27,331 nt of DNA. Origin: Lachnospiraceae bacterium. GTDB taxonomy: Bacteria; Bacillota_A; Clostridia; Lachnospirales; Lachnospiraceae. Below the pieces are notes generated by a model. The model did no database searches. It worked only from the letters and a program-made list of their open reading frames with translations, and was not told where the DNA came from. The position numbers and the translations under genes are program-made. Positions 1 to 7,799 of the stretch are shown in pieces (within the stretch, counting starts at the first letter, position 1; each line of letters starts with the position of its first letter). The stretch lies in assembly GCA_021770615.1 (NCBI GenBank), contig JAETQR010000043.1:1-27331 (forward strand), in the 5' to 3' direction.

Positions 1-327
1 TACGCCTGTTTTAAAGAAATATGAGAAAATGATGAAATAATCGCTGAATTTATTCAAAACACAGCAAAAAGGAAGCTGCCACTTCACGATTTTTCAATCG
101 CTAATGCGACAGCCCCATTTGTCAACTTGAATATATGATTTAATTCTTTGAAAGTGGTATGGGGAAATATGGATATACCTTGGGAGTGCTAATATGAAAC
201 TTCAGCAAGTAAATACAGAATAATGTGAACATATGCTTAGCCTGTCGAACCACAACGAATACCAAAAGGTCAAAAGAGAAAAGGATGTGACAAAATGATA
301 AGAACGCAAAACCACCCCTTATCCCGC
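1..327. other. Gene-free upstream stretch; possible tail of an upstream gene
   Basis: I see no complete gene with a ribosome site here. Frame 2 is open from the window edge to a TAA at 38-40 and would end in LKKYEKMMK, so it could be the last residues of a plus-strand gene cut by the edge, but 12 codons prove nothing. The stretch at about 98-122, on the minus strand, begins GGGGCTGTCGCATTAGCG, which resembles the terminal repeats of some insertion sequences. No matching partner repeat was found in the window. The rest is AT-rich and unremarkable. Confidence 0.4.
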
Positions 328-356
328 TTGACAAACACCATAAGATACTGTAAAAT
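328..356 (+). promoter_or_regulatory. Sigma-A-type promoter of the fab operon
   Basis: TTGACA at 328-333 and TAAAAT at 351-356 are separated by exactly 17 bases: a perfect -35 and a 5/6 -10. Transcription would start near 363, giving a leader of roughly 115 bases before acpP. This is the only strong promoter seen in front of the fatty-acid genes, so it probably drives acpP and, by readthrough, the genes after it. Confidence 0.75.
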
Positions 357-365
357 ACTGAATAA

Positions 366-379
366 CTCAAGTAGTTGAG
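366..379. promoter_or_regulatory. Palindrome at the fab transcription start, candidate operator
   Basis: CTCAA-GTAG-TTGAG is a perfect 5-bp inverted repeat with a 4-base spacer, starting ten bases after the -10 box, where a repressor would block initiation. Fatty-acid operons in Firmicutes are commonly controlled by FapR or by the MarR-type FabT. As I remember it, the published FabT site has its TTGA and TCAA half-sites in the opposite order, so the regulator is not identified. No regulator gene lies in the window. Confidence 0.4.
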
Positions 380-478
380 AAAATTGAAAAGAATATTTAG
401 TCTGGAGTGCATCTTACATAATGTCTCATCACATGGGAGGATGGATCAGTCCAGGCTGGAAAAAAAGGAGAAATAATC

Positions 479-709
479 ATGTTAGAAAAAATGCAGGAAC
501 TTATCGCAGATCAGTTGAGTGTGGATGCAGACAGCATCACAGAAGCTTCTTCTTTCAAGGATGATTTGGGAGCAGATTCTTTGGACCTTTACGAATTGAT
601 CATGGCTCTTGAGGAAGAGTATGATGTAGAGATCCCTACAGACGATTTGGAAAGTATTAATACTGTAGGTGATGTAATCAACTTCTTAAAGGAGAAAGGT
701 GTAGAGTAA
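479..709 (+). CDS. acpP: Acyl carrier protein
   Basis: This 76-residue acidic protein carries growing acyl chains as thioesters on a 4'-phosphopantetheine arm during type II fatty-acid synthesis in the cytosol. The attachment motif [10 protein letters not shown] is present with the serine at residue 34, in the right place between helices I and II. Length and acidity match AcpP (77-78 residues in most bacteria). The ribosome site AAGGAG lies just upstream of the ATG. It is the first gene of the fab cluster and is separated from fabD by 253 bases of structured non-coding sequence, which may allow it to be made in excess over the enzymes, as AcpP usually is. Confidence 0.96.
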   Translation: MLEKMQELIADQLSVDADSITEASSFKDDLGADSLDLYELIMALEEEYDVEIPTDDLESINTVGDVINFLKEKGVE

Positions 710-736
710 GTTTACATCTTTGCTTACATCAGAATG

Positions 737-897
737 GTTACAGTCCCGCATATCTGGTCTGTAACTTATAATGTGATTTATGAAACGGGTGAAATGGTGT
801 GGCTGTAGACATTCGGATCAAAGCGTGTGTCGGCAGCCACCATTTCAAAATACGGATTTTTTATGACACCATCAGCAGTTTGCCCTGCTCCTGGTGT
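737..897 (+). promoter_or_regulatory. Three consecutive hairpins between acpP and fabD
   Basis: Three inverted repeats occupy the acpP-fabD gap. The first pairs GTTACAG 737-743 with CTGTAAC 759-765. The second pairs 791-805 (GAAATGGT, a GT bulge, GGCTG) with CAGCCACCATTTC at 834-846. The third pairs ACACCA 866-871 and AGCAG 874-878 with CTGCT 885-889 and TGGTGT 892-897, with a 2x2 internal loop. None is followed by a T-run, so they are not ordinary terminators. They may protect or process the acpP mRNA, or form a structured RNA element. The function is inference. Confidence 0.6.
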
Positions 898-962
898 TGA
901 AGTTATGTGTAAGAGATATGAATACAATGAATGGTTCATAAGAATTCAGATGGAGGAAGAGT

Positions 963-1895
963 ATGGGTAAGATTGCATTTGTATTCCCGGGACAGGGAGC
1001 ACAAAAAGTTGGAATGGGAAAAGAATTTTATGAAAATTCTCCGATTGCAAAAGAGATTTTTGATAAGGCGAGTGAGGCAGTCGGACTTGATCTGAAGGCA
1101 CTTTGTTTTGAGGAAAATGAAGATATAAATATTACGGAGTTTACGCAGGTGGCGCTTTTGACGACCAGCGTGGCGATCATGGAAGTACTGCGCGACAAGG
1201 GGATTCATCCGGATGTGGCGGCGGGACTCAGCCTTGGTGAGTACTGTGCACTTGTGGCAACGGATTCGATGAACTATATCGATGCGGCAAAGGCAGTCCG
1301 CAAACGTGGTATTTTTATGCAGGAGGAGGTTCCGACAGGAGTCGGTGGCATGGCGGCTGTTATGGGGTTAGATGCCGCTCAGATTGAAGAAGCGATCCGT
1401 GGGATTGATGAGGTGCAGGTAGCAAATTACAACTGTCCGGGCCAGATCGTTATATCGGGAAAGAAAGAGGCAGTAGAAGAGGGCGCTGAAAAATGTAAGG
1501 AAGCAGGAGCAAAACGTACCGTCATGCTCAATGTGAGCGGCCCATTCCACTCAGATCTGTTAAAGGGTGCGGGAACGAAGCTGCAGGCGGTTCTGGATGA
1601 GATCGAGATAAAGACGCCGGAGATTCCTTATGTGGCAAATGCGACAGCGGAATATGTGACGGAGCAGGCAGAGATCCTTCCGCTTCTTGTAAAACAGGTG
1701 TCGACCTCTGTGCGCTGGCAGCAGTCCGTAGAGCGGATGGCAGCGGATGGTGTGGATACGTTTATCGAACTTGGACCAGGCCGTACACTGGCTGGTTTTA
1801 ATAAAAAGATCGGCAAGGCGATCGGAAAAGAACTGAAGACTTACAGCGTGGGAACGATCGCAGAGATGGAAGCAGTGATCGAAGCATTGAAGTAA
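963..1895 (+). CDS. fabD: Malonyl-CoA:ACP transacylase
   Basis: This 310-residue enzyme transfers malonyl from CoA to acyl carrier protein, making the extender unit for chain elongation. The N-terminus has the family hallmark FPGQGAQKVGMG (residues 8-19). The nucleophile serine sits at residue 90 in GLSLGEY, and the catalytic histidine is at about 196 in GPFHS. Most bacteria have GHSLGE, so Leu replaces His just before the nucleophile; I believe this occurs in other clostridia and does not imply loss of activity. Length is typical (about 310). The start has a good ribosome site, GGAGGAAG. fabG follows after 27 bases, suggesting co-transcription. Confidence 0.95.
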   Translation: MGKIAFVFPGQGAQKVGMGKEFYENSPIAKEIFDKASEAVGLDLKALCFEENEDINITEFTQVALLTTSVAIMEVLRDKGIHPDVAAGLSLGEYCALVATDSMNYIDAAKAVRKRGIFMQEEVPTGVGGMAAVMGLDAAQIEEAIRGIDEVQVANYNCPGQIVISGKKEAVEEGAEKCKEAGAKRTVMLNVSGPFHSDLLKGAGTKLQAVLDEIEIKTPEIPYVANATAEYVTEQAEILPLLVKQVSTSVRWQQSVERMAADGVDTFIELGPGRTLAGFNKKIGKAIGKELKTYSVGTIAEMEAVIEALK

Positions 1896-1922
1896 ATTAG
1901 ACAGAAATGGAGAATCAAAGTG

Positions 1923-2663
1923 ATGTTAAAAGATAAGATTGCAGTTGTAACAGGAGCCGGGCGCGGCATTGGCAGGGGGATCGCCCTTGCACTGGCAAGA
2001 GAGGGAGCTATGGTGATCGTAAACTATAACGGTTCCGCAGAGAGGGCGGCCGGAGTGGTAGAAGAAATCGGAGCGGCCGGTGGAAAAGCAGTAGCGATCC
2101 AGTGTAATGTCAGTGATTTTGAAGCCGCCAAAGATTTTTATGCCGGTATCGTAAAAGAATATGGAAGAATTGATATCCTTGTCAATAATGCGGGGATCAC
2201 AAAGGATAACCTGATCATGAAAATGTCAGAAGAGGAGTTCCAGAGCGTGATCCAGACGAATCTTACCGGGACATTCCACGGTGTTAAGTTTGTTACCCGC
2301 CCGATGATGAAGCAGAGAAGCGGCCGGATCATTAATATTGCATCTGTGTCCGGAGTGACAGGGAATATGGGGCAGGCAAATTATTCTGCTTCCAAGGCCG
2401 GGGTGATCGGTCTTACGAAGGCTACGGCAAAAGAGCTTGCCTCCAGAAACATTACAGTAAATGCGATCGCTCCCGGATTTATCGAGACAGAGATGACAGA
2501 TGTTTTGTCAGATTCTGTAAAAGAAACAGCGGTAGCTACGATTCCTCTTGGACATTTTGGACAGGTGGAAGATATCGCGGAGGCGGTTGTCTTTCTTGCT
2601 TCGGATAAGGCGAAATATATTACGGGCCAGGTGCTTTGTGTGGATGGTGGCATTGCAATGTAA
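1923..2663 (+). CDS. fabG: 3-oxoacyl-ACP reductase
   Basis: A short-chain dehydrogenase of 246 residues that reduces 3-oxoacyl-ACP to 3-hydroxyacyl-ACP with NADPH. The nucleotide-binding TGAGRGIG (10-17) and NNAG (88-91) are intact, as is the catalytic triad: Ser141 in NIASVSG, Tyr154 and Lys158 in YSASK. I chose the ATG at 1923, giving MLKDKIAVVT, which aligns with the usual FabG N-terminus; a GTG at 1920 immediately before it is in frame but less likely. It sits between fabD and fabF, the normal order in Firmicutes. Confidence 0.95.
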   Translation: MLKDKIAVVTGAGRGIGRGIALALAREGAMVIVNYNGSAERAAGVVEEIGAAGGKAVAIQCNVSDFEAAKDFYAGIVKEYGRIDILVNNAGITKDNLIMKMSEEEFQSVIQTNLTGTFHGVKFVTRPMMKQRSGRIINIASVSGVTGNMGQANYSASKAGVIGLTKATAKELASRNITVNAIAPGFIETEMTDVLSDSVKETAVATIPLGHFGQVEDIAEAVVFLASDKAKYITGQVLCVDGGIAM

Positions 2664-2754
2664 GGATTTGCGGCGCCAGGGATGATATGAGATGATCTGT
2701 TCCGATGGAACTTGTACATAAAAAGCAGATTTAATTTTTAGGAGGATTTGTTCA

Positions 2755-3993
2755 ATGAGCAGACGTGTAGTCGTAACCGGAATGGGAGCTGTCACTCCCA
2801 TAGGGAATACGGTAGATGAATTTTGGAGCAATGTAAAAAAAGGTGTCGTGGGAATCGGGCCGATGACGCAGATCGATACGACAGAGTACAAGGCGAAGCT
2901 TGCCGCAGAGGTAAAAGATTTTGATCCGAAAGAATATATGGATCCGAAGTCAGCCAGACGAATGGAGCGTTTTGCCCAGTTTGCAGTGGCAGCGGCCAAA
3001 CAGGCTCTCGATGACAGTGGGATCGATATGGAAAAAGAAGATCCGTTCATGGTAGGTACTTGTGTAGGATGTGGGATCGGAAGCCTCCAGTGTATGCAGA
3101 GGGAGTATAAAAAGCTTCTGGACAAAGGGCCAAAGCGTGTGGCGCCTCTTATGATCCCATCCCTGATCTCGAATATGGCTGCGGGTAATATTGCGATCCA
3201 GCTCGGATTGAAAGGAAAGAATATCAACATTGTGACAGCCTGTGCGACAGGAAACCATAATATCGGCGAAGCATTCCGCTCTGTGCAGTATGGTGAGGCA
3301 GATGTGATGGTAGCTGGTGGAGCAGAGGCGGCGATCACAGAGCTTGGCGTATCCGGATTTACGAATATGACAGCATTATCTCTGGCTACAGATCCAAAGA
3401 AAGCTTCGATTCCATTTGATATAAACCGCAGCGGTTTTGTCATGGGTGAGGGAGCTGGAATCCTTGTGTTAGAAGATTTAGAGCATGCAAAAAAACGTGG
3501 TGCAAAGATTTATGCGGAAATCACGGGATATGGGGCTACAAATGATGCGTTCCATATCACATCTCCTGCCGAGGATGGAAGCGGTGCGGCAAAGGCGATG
3601 GAATTTGCGATGAAAGATGCAGGCGTCACACCGGATGATATTGATTACATCAACGCACATGGCACCAGCACGCATATGAATGATCTCTTTGAGACCAGGG
3701 CAATGAAACTTGCGATGGGCGATGCCGCATACAAATGCAAGATCAGTTCGACGAAATCGATGGTGGGTCATCTTCTTGGTGCCGCTGGAGGAGTGGAGTC
3801 GATCGCCTGCATCAAATCGATCAATGACAATTATGTACATGTAAATGCAGGACTTACCGATAAAGATCCGGAGTGCGACCTTGATTGTGTTATGGGAGAG
3901 GGGATTGATATGGAAGTGAATACAGTGCTTTCAAACTCCCTTGGTTTTGGAGGCCATAATGCGACGCTTATTTTTAAAGCGTATGAGGCGTAA
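2755..3993 (+). CDS. fabF: 3-oxoacyl-ACP synthase II
   Basis: The elongating condensing enzyme of type II fatty-acid synthesis: it joins malonyl-ACP to acyl-ACP with loss of CO2. The protein has 412 residues, the usual length. The Cys-His-His active site is visible: Cys163 in TACATGNHNIGEA, His302 in NAHGTSTHMND and His339 in MVGHLLGAAGG. The thiolase-fold glycine-rich end SLGFGGHNA is present. A textbook ribosome site, TAGGAGG, precedes the ATG. No FabH, the priming condensing enzyme, is in the window, so initiation must be encoded elsewhere. Confidence 0.96.
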   Translation: MSRRVVVTGMGAVTPIGNTVDEFWSNVKKGVVGIGPMTQIDTTEYKAKLAAEVKDFDPKEYMDPKSARRMERFAQFAVAAAKQALDDSGIDMEKEDPFMVGTCVGCGIGSLQCMQREYKKLLDKGPKRVAPLMIPSLISNMAAGNIAIQLGLKGKNINIVTACATGNHNIGEAFRSVQYGEADVMVAGGAEAAITELGVSGFTNMTALSLATDPKKASIPFDINRSGFVMGEGAGILVLEDLEHAKKRGAKIYAEITGYGATNDAFHITSPAEDGSGAAKAMEFAMKDAGVTPDDIDYINAHGTSTHMNDLFETRAMKLAMGDAAYKCKISSTKSMVGHLLGAAGGVESIACIKSINDNYVHVNAGLTDKDPECDLDCVMGEGIDMEVNTVLSNSLGFGGHNATLIFKAYEA

Positions 3994-4019
3994 AGAACGG
4001 GCAGTTATAGCAGAGGGAG

Positions 4020-4039
4020 AGGCACAATTTGTGCCTTTT
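4020..4039 (+). terminator. Short terminator-like hairpin between fabF and fabZ
   Basis: AGGCAC (4020-4025), a 5-base loop and GTGCCT (4031-4036) form a 6-bp stem followed by TTTTG. It looks like a weak intrinsic terminator inside the fab cluster. Partial termination here would make fabZ and the genes beyond it less expressed than fabF, or a separate promoter would be needed. I see no convincing promoter in 4040-4117. Confidence 0.45.
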
Positions 4040-4117
4040 GCCATTTTATAGATACGACAACTGTAGTAATGGTGTTTTGCAAACGCCGATTTAGTATAAA
4101 AATGTAAGGAGACAGAC

Positions 4118-4543
4118 ATGTTATTAGATGTAAATGGTATTAAAGAGATTATTCCACACCGGTATCCGTTTTTGCTGGTGGACTGTATTGAGGAGATGGA
4201 GCCGGGCGTAAAGGCAGTCGGTTACAAAAATGTCACAGTAAACGAGCCGTTTTTCCAGGGGCACTTTCCGGTGCAGCCGGTGATGCCGGGCGTACTGATC
4301 GTGGAGGCGCTTGCCCAGGTCGGTGCGGTTGCTGTACTGAGCTTAGAAGAGAACAAAGGAAAACTGGCCTTTTTTGGCGGTATTGACAAGGCAAAGTTTC
4401 GTAAACAGGTAGTGCCGGGTGACAGGCTGCGTCTTGAGACGGAGATCATTAAATGCAAGGGTCCGATGGGGATCGGGAAAGCAGTGGCGACAGTGGATGG
4501 TAAAGTGGCATGTGAGGCCGAGATCAAATTTATGATCGGATGA
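4118..4543 (+). CDS. fabZ: 3-hydroxyacyl-ACP dehydratase
   Basis: This 141-residue hot-dog-fold enzyme removes water from 3-hydroxyacyl-ACP to give trans-2-enoyl-ACP. The family pattern is complete: [11 protein letters not shown] near the N-terminus, catalytic His49 in [11 protein letters not shown] and Glu63 in VEALAQVGA. Length matches FabZ (about 140-150), not the longer FabA isomerase-dehydratase. The ribosome site AAGGAG is clear. It is 124 bases after fabF, whereas fabD and fabG are closer together. It is the last fatty-acid gene in the window; the enoyl reductase that would act next is not here. Confidence 0.95.
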   Translation: MLLDVNGIKEIIPHRYPFLLVDCIEEMEPGVKAVGYKNVTVNEPFFQGHFPVQPVMPGVLIVEALAQVGAVAVLSLEENKGKLAFFGGIDKAKFRKQVVPGDRLRLETEIIKCKGPMGIGKAVATVDGKVACEAEIKFMIG

Positions 4544-4581
4544 CACGGTTTTTGCACAAATTACAGAAATAGGAGGATCAG

Positions 4582-6642
4582 ATGAAGGCTTGGGAAGCAT
4601 TTAACAACGGCGTATGGCAGAAAGAGATCAATGTGAGGGATTTTATCCAGAAGAATTATACTCCTTATGAGGGCGACGATTCATTTCTGGCGGGGCCTAC
4701 GAAAAGAACGTCAGAATTATGGGAGCAGTTCATGGAGCTTTCCCAAAAGGAGCGTGAGGCCGGCGGCGTTCTTGATATGGACACAAAGGTAGTGGGAACG
4801 ATCACTTCACATGGTGCGGGATATTTTGACAAGGAGAAAGAAACGATCGTTGGCATGCAGACGGACAAGCCTTTTAAGCGTGCCTTTCAGCCCTATGGGG
4901 GAATACGCACGGCCCAGCAGGCGTGTGAAGACAATGGTTATAAAGTGGATGAGGAAGTAGCAGAATTTTTTAATATTCACAGAAAGACGCATAATGCAGG
5001 CGTATTTGATGCCTATACACCGGAAATGCGCCGCTGCCGTTCCAGCCATATCATCACCGGACTTCCGGATGCGTATGGAAGAGGACGTATCATCGGTGAT
5101 TACAGACGTGTTGCCCTCTATGGAGTCGACCGGCTGATCGAGGATAAGGAAGAACAGAAAAATACGACGAGGACGATCATGTACTCGGATGTCATCCGGA
5201 ACAGGGAAGAACTTTCCGAGCAGATCAAAGCATTAAAGGAACTGAAAAAACTGGGAGAGATTTACGGATGTGACATTTCAAAGCCGGCTGAAAATGTGAA
5301 AGAGGCGATCCAGTGGACTTATTTTGGTTATCTGGCAGCAGTCAAACAGCAAAATGGAGCCGCCATGTCCCTGGGCCGGACGTCCACTTTTGTTGATATT
5401 TATGCAGAGCGTGATTTGAAGAATGGAACCTTTACCGAGGAAGAGATTCAGGAGTTTGTGGATCATTTTATCATGAAACTCCGTCTCGTAAGATTTGCAA
5501 GGACGCCGGATTATAATGATATTTTCTCAGGAGATCCGACCTGGGTCACAGAATCGATCGGCGGGATGGGGATTGATGGGAGAACACTTGTCACAAAGAT
5601 GTCGTTCCGTTATCTCCATACGCTCGAAAATCTCGGAACAGCACCGGAGCCGAATCTGACAGTACTCTGGTCTACGAGACTGCCGGAGAATTTTAAGCGT
5701 TTTTGTGCAAAGACTTCAATCGCATCTTCCTCGGTCCAGTATGAGAATGATGATCTGATGAGAGTGACGCACGGTGATGACTATGCGATCGCATGCTGTG
5801 TCTCCTCGATGCGGGTGGGGAAAGAGATGCAGTTTTTCGGAGCCCGTGCCAATCTGGCAAAGTGTCTTCTCTATGCGATCAATGGAGGCGTCGACGAAAA
5901 GACATTAAAGCAGGTCGGGCCAAAATACCGGCCGGTTACATCAGAGTATCTTGATTTTGATGAAGTCATGGATAAATTCCAGGATATGATGAAATGGCTG
6001 GCAGGAGTCTATGTCAATGCGCTCAATATCATTCATTACATGCATGATAAATATTGTTATGAAAGTCTTCAGATGGCTCTTCATGACCGGAATGTGACCC
6101 GTTGGTTTGCTACCGGTATCGCTGGGTTATCGGTCGTTGCAGACTCACTTTCTGCGATCAAATATGCAAAGGTAAAGACGATACGGAATGAGGACGGCAT
6201 CGTAGTAGATTATGAGGTCGAGGGAGAATTTCCGAAATACGGAAATGATGACGACAGAGTGGATGAACTGGCATATAATCTTGTAAAAGATTTTATGAGT
6301 TATATTAAGGGAAACCATACGTACCGGGGAAGTATCGCAACGACATCCATCCTTACGATCACATCGAATGTGGTGTATGGACGGGCGACAGGAGCGACGC
6401 CGGATGGCAGGAAATCCGGAGAGCCGTTTGCACCGGGGGCCAATCCGATGCATAACAGAGATCAGTCCGGAGCAGTGGCGAGTCTTAGTTCTGTGGCTAA
6501 GCTGCCGTTTAAATATTCGCAGGATGGTATTTCCAATACGTTTTCCATCATACCGGATGCACTTGGAAAAGGCGATCTGTCAGCGGGGATCCAGATGGGT
6601 GACCTGGCAGTTGAACTGGATCCGGGATGTGTGGAGTGCTGA
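4582..6642 (+). CDS. pflB: Pyruvate formate-lyase catalytic body lacking the glycyl-radical domain (split PFL)
   Basis: Pyruvate formate-lyase cleaves pyruvate with CoA into acetyl-CoA and formate in anaerobes. This 686-residue protein matches the E. coli enzyme (about 759 residues, from memory) from the N-terminus ([16 protein letters not shown], 17-32) through the catalytic cysteine pair Cys405-Cys406 in [10 protein letters not shown] to VAKLPF and [13 protein letters not shown] (651-663). It then departs from the family: the glycine-bearing C-terminal domain is missing and the chain ends in a short unrelated tail with a CxxC (Cys683, Cys686). The missing domain is encoded separately 64 bases downstream with its own ribosome site. 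A strong ribosome site, AGGAGG, precedes the ATG. The gene starts 38 bases after fabZ. Catalysis would need the second polypeptide. A sequencing frameshift is possible but does not explain the new start and ribosome site. Confidence 0.9.
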   Translation: MKAWEAFNNGVWQKEINVRDFIQKNYTPYEGDDSFLAGPTKRTSELWEQFMELSQKEREAGGVLDMDTKVVGTITSHGAGYFDKEKETIVGMQTDKPFKRAFQPYGGIRTAQQACEDNGYKVDEEVAEFFNIHRKTHNAGVFDAYTPEMRRCRSSHIITGLPDAYGRGRIIGDYRRVALYGVDRLIEDKEEQKNTTRTIMYSDVIRNREELSEQIKALKELKKLGEIYGCDISKPAENVKEAIQWTYFGYLAAVKQQNGAAMSLGRTSTFVDIYAERDLKNGTFTEEEIQEFVDHFIMKLRLVRFARTPDYNDIFSGDPTWVTESIGGMGIDGRTLVTKMSFRYLHTLENLGTAPEPNLTVLWSTRLPENFKRFCAKTSIASSSVQYENDDLMRVTHGDDYAIACCVSSMRVGKEMQFFGARANLAKCLLYAINGGVDEKTLKQVGPKYRPVTSEYLDFDEVMDKFQDMMKWLAGVYVNALNIIHYMHDKYCYESLQMALHDRNVTRWFATGIAGLSVVADSLSAIKYAKVKTIRNEDGIVVDYEVEGEFPKYGNDDDRVDELAYNLVKDFMSYIKGNHTYRGSIATTSILTITSNVVYGRATGATPDGRKSGEPFAPGANPMHNRDQSGAVASLSSVAKLPFKYSQDGISNTFSIIPDALGKGDLSAGIQMGDLAVELDPGCVEC

Positions 6643-6660
6643 TTCCGGTGGAATCGTTTT
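6641..6660 (+). terminator. Small hairpin with T-run between the two PFL genes
   Basis: GATTCC (6641-6646), a 3-base loop GGT and GGAATC (6650-6655) are followed by GTTTT. The hairpin begins inside the stop codon of the catalytic-body gene. It could act as a leaky terminator or 3' stabiliser and so set the ratio of the large and small PFL subunits. A six-base stem with a three-base loop is marginal, so confidence is limited. Confidence 0.4.
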
Positions 6661-6706
6661 ATAATGCAGTTATATATTTTATTTAAGCAGATAGGAGATA
6701 ACAAAT

Positions 6707-6952
6707 ATGGCTGAAATTACAGAGGCACAGATTGATAATATGGTTGCTTTACTGGATGGTTACGTGGAAAAGGGCGGCCATCACCTGAATGTAAATGTGT
6801 TTACGAAAGAGACTCTTCTGGATGCGCAGGCGCACCCGGAGAAATATCCGCAGCTTACGATCCGGGTGTCCGGGTATGCGGTGAATTTCAACAAGCTGAC
6901 AAAAGAACAGCAGGATGAGGTGATCGCCCGCACATTCCATGAAGGGATGTAA
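6707..6952 (+). CDS. Stand-alone glycyl-radical domain of pyruvate formate-lyase
   Basis: An 81-residue protein that corresponds to the C-terminal domain normally fused to pyruvate formate-lyase. It contains the glycyl-radical motif RVSGYAVNF with the radical glycine at residue 56, preceded by HHLNVNV and PEKYPQLTI and followed by [14 protein letters not shown], all in family order. The ribosome site AGGAGA lies 8 bases before the ATG. It is the size of E. coli GrcA (YfiD), the spare radical domain that rescues oxygen-cleaved PFL, but here the adjacent large gene lacks its own domain, so this is probably an obligate subunit rather than a spare. The activating enzyme follows directly and should place the radical on Gly56. 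Confidence 0.9.
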   Translation: MAEITEAQIDNMVALLDGYVEKGGHHLNVNVFTKETLLDAQAHPEKYPQLTIRVSGYAVNFNKLTKEQQDEVIARTFHEGM

Positions 6953-6959
6953 GACCTGC

Positions 6960-7697
6960 ATGGAAGACAGAATGACAGGGCGGATCCACTCACTGGAGAG
7001 TTTTGGGACGGTGGACGGACCGGGAGTAAGGTTTGTCGTGTTTTTTCAGGGCTGTCCGATGCGGTGTAAGTACTGCCACAATCCCGATACGTGGGAGGCA
7101 GGTAGCGGAAGCGTGATGACCGTACAGGAAATCTATGAAAAGTATGAGAGAAATCGCCCCTTTTATAAAAATGGGGGGATCACGGCAACGGGCGGAGAGC
7201 CGTTAATGCAGCTTGACTTTTTGACCGCCTTGTTTGAGAAATTTCGATCAGAAGGTGTGCATACGTGTCTGGACACATCGGGGATTTGTTATTCGGAAAA
7301 ACAGAAGAGGCAATATGACAGATTATTTTCTCTGACGGACCTTATCATGCTCGATATCAAGTCGGCTGATCCGAAACTTCACAGGGAACTTACCGGGAAG
7401 GAATTGGAACCAGTGATGGCGTTTGGAAAAGCGGCGTCGGGGGCCGGGGTGTCACTGCGGATACGTCATGTTGTCGTGCCGGGGATCACGGATCGGGAAG
7501 AAGATATCTGGGAACTTGGCCGGATGATCCGTTGTTTTTCCTCACTGCGGGAGCTGGAAGTTCTCCCCTATCATTGTATGGGAGAGAAAAAGTACGATGA
7601 GATGGGGATTTTGTATCCGCTGAAAGGAGTACCGGCTCTTGAGAAAAGTGATGCGGAGAGGGCAAGGCAGATCATTTTAGAGGGAATGAGGCGCTGA
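6960..7697 (+). CDS. pflA: Pyruvate formate-lyase activating enzyme (radical SAM)
   Basis: This radical SAM enzyme uses S-adenosylmethionine and a [4Fe-4S] cluster to abstract hydrogen from the PFL glycine. The CX3CX2C cluster motif is CPMRCKYC with Cys32, Cys36 and Cys39. The N-terminal GRIHSLESFGTVDGPGVRF is the PflA signature, and TATGGEPLMQ matches the SAM-binding GGE motif. At 245 residues it is the usual length. In-frame starts exist at 6939 (overlapping the preceding gene), 6960 and 6972; I chose 6960, while 6972 (MTGRIHS) fits the E. coli N-terminus equally well. It immediately follows the radical-domain gene, so subunit and activator are translationally linked. Confidence 0.93.
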   Translation: MEDRMTGRIHSLESFGTVDGPGVRFVVFFQGCPMRCKYCHNPDTWEAGSGSVMTVQEIYEKYERNRPFYKNGGITATGGEPLMQLDFLTALFEKFRSEGVHTCLDTSGICYSEKQKRQYDRLFSLTDLIMLDIKSADPKLHRELTGKELEPVMAFGKAASGAGVSLRIRHVVVPGITDREEDIWELGRMIRCFSSLRELEVLPYHCMGEKKYDEMGILYPLKGVPALEKSDAERARQIILEGMRR

Positions 7698-7730
7698 AAA
7701 TCGATTTTCATGCAAAAAAGAACTCAAGTA

Positions 7731-7759
7731 TTGAAATAATATCCAAATAATAGTAAAAT
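7731..7759 (+). promoter_or_regulatory. Promoter of glyQS
   Basis: TTGAAA (7731-7736) and TAAAAT (7754-7759) are spaced by 17 bases. The first G or A to start on is about 30 bases from the glyQS ATG. The 102-base gap is too short to hold a T-box leader, which many Firmicute aminoacyl-tRNA synthetase genes have, so this gene is apparently not tRNA-controlled in that way. Confidence 0.6.
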
Positions 7760-7799
7760 ATTTTACGTGCATAAAATTATCGAGAAAGGTGAGAAAATT

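Noticed and set aside
140..412. A 90-codon minus-strand open frame in the leader region
   Set aside because: It has no ribosome site, an unnatural composition (Phe, Leu and Ser rich from AT-rich DNA) and runs across the strong fab promoter.
421..478. Upstream ORF starting at ATG 421
   Set aside because: It is out of frame with acpP and has no ribosome site. The GGAGG at 437-441 lies after its start.
2508..3443. A 311-codon minus-strand frame over fabG-fabF
   Set aside because: It is antisense to two well-supported genes whose catalytic residues are intact, and the product resembles no family.
7695..7710. Perfect palindrome TGAAAATCGATTTTCA after pflA as a terminator
   Set aside because: The stem has no GC-rich core or proper loop and no T-run follows on the plus strand; it may be chance or a weak 3' end.
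7698..7799. T-box riboswitch before glyQS
   Set aside because: Only about 40 bases remain between the promoter and the start codon, far too few for a T-box.
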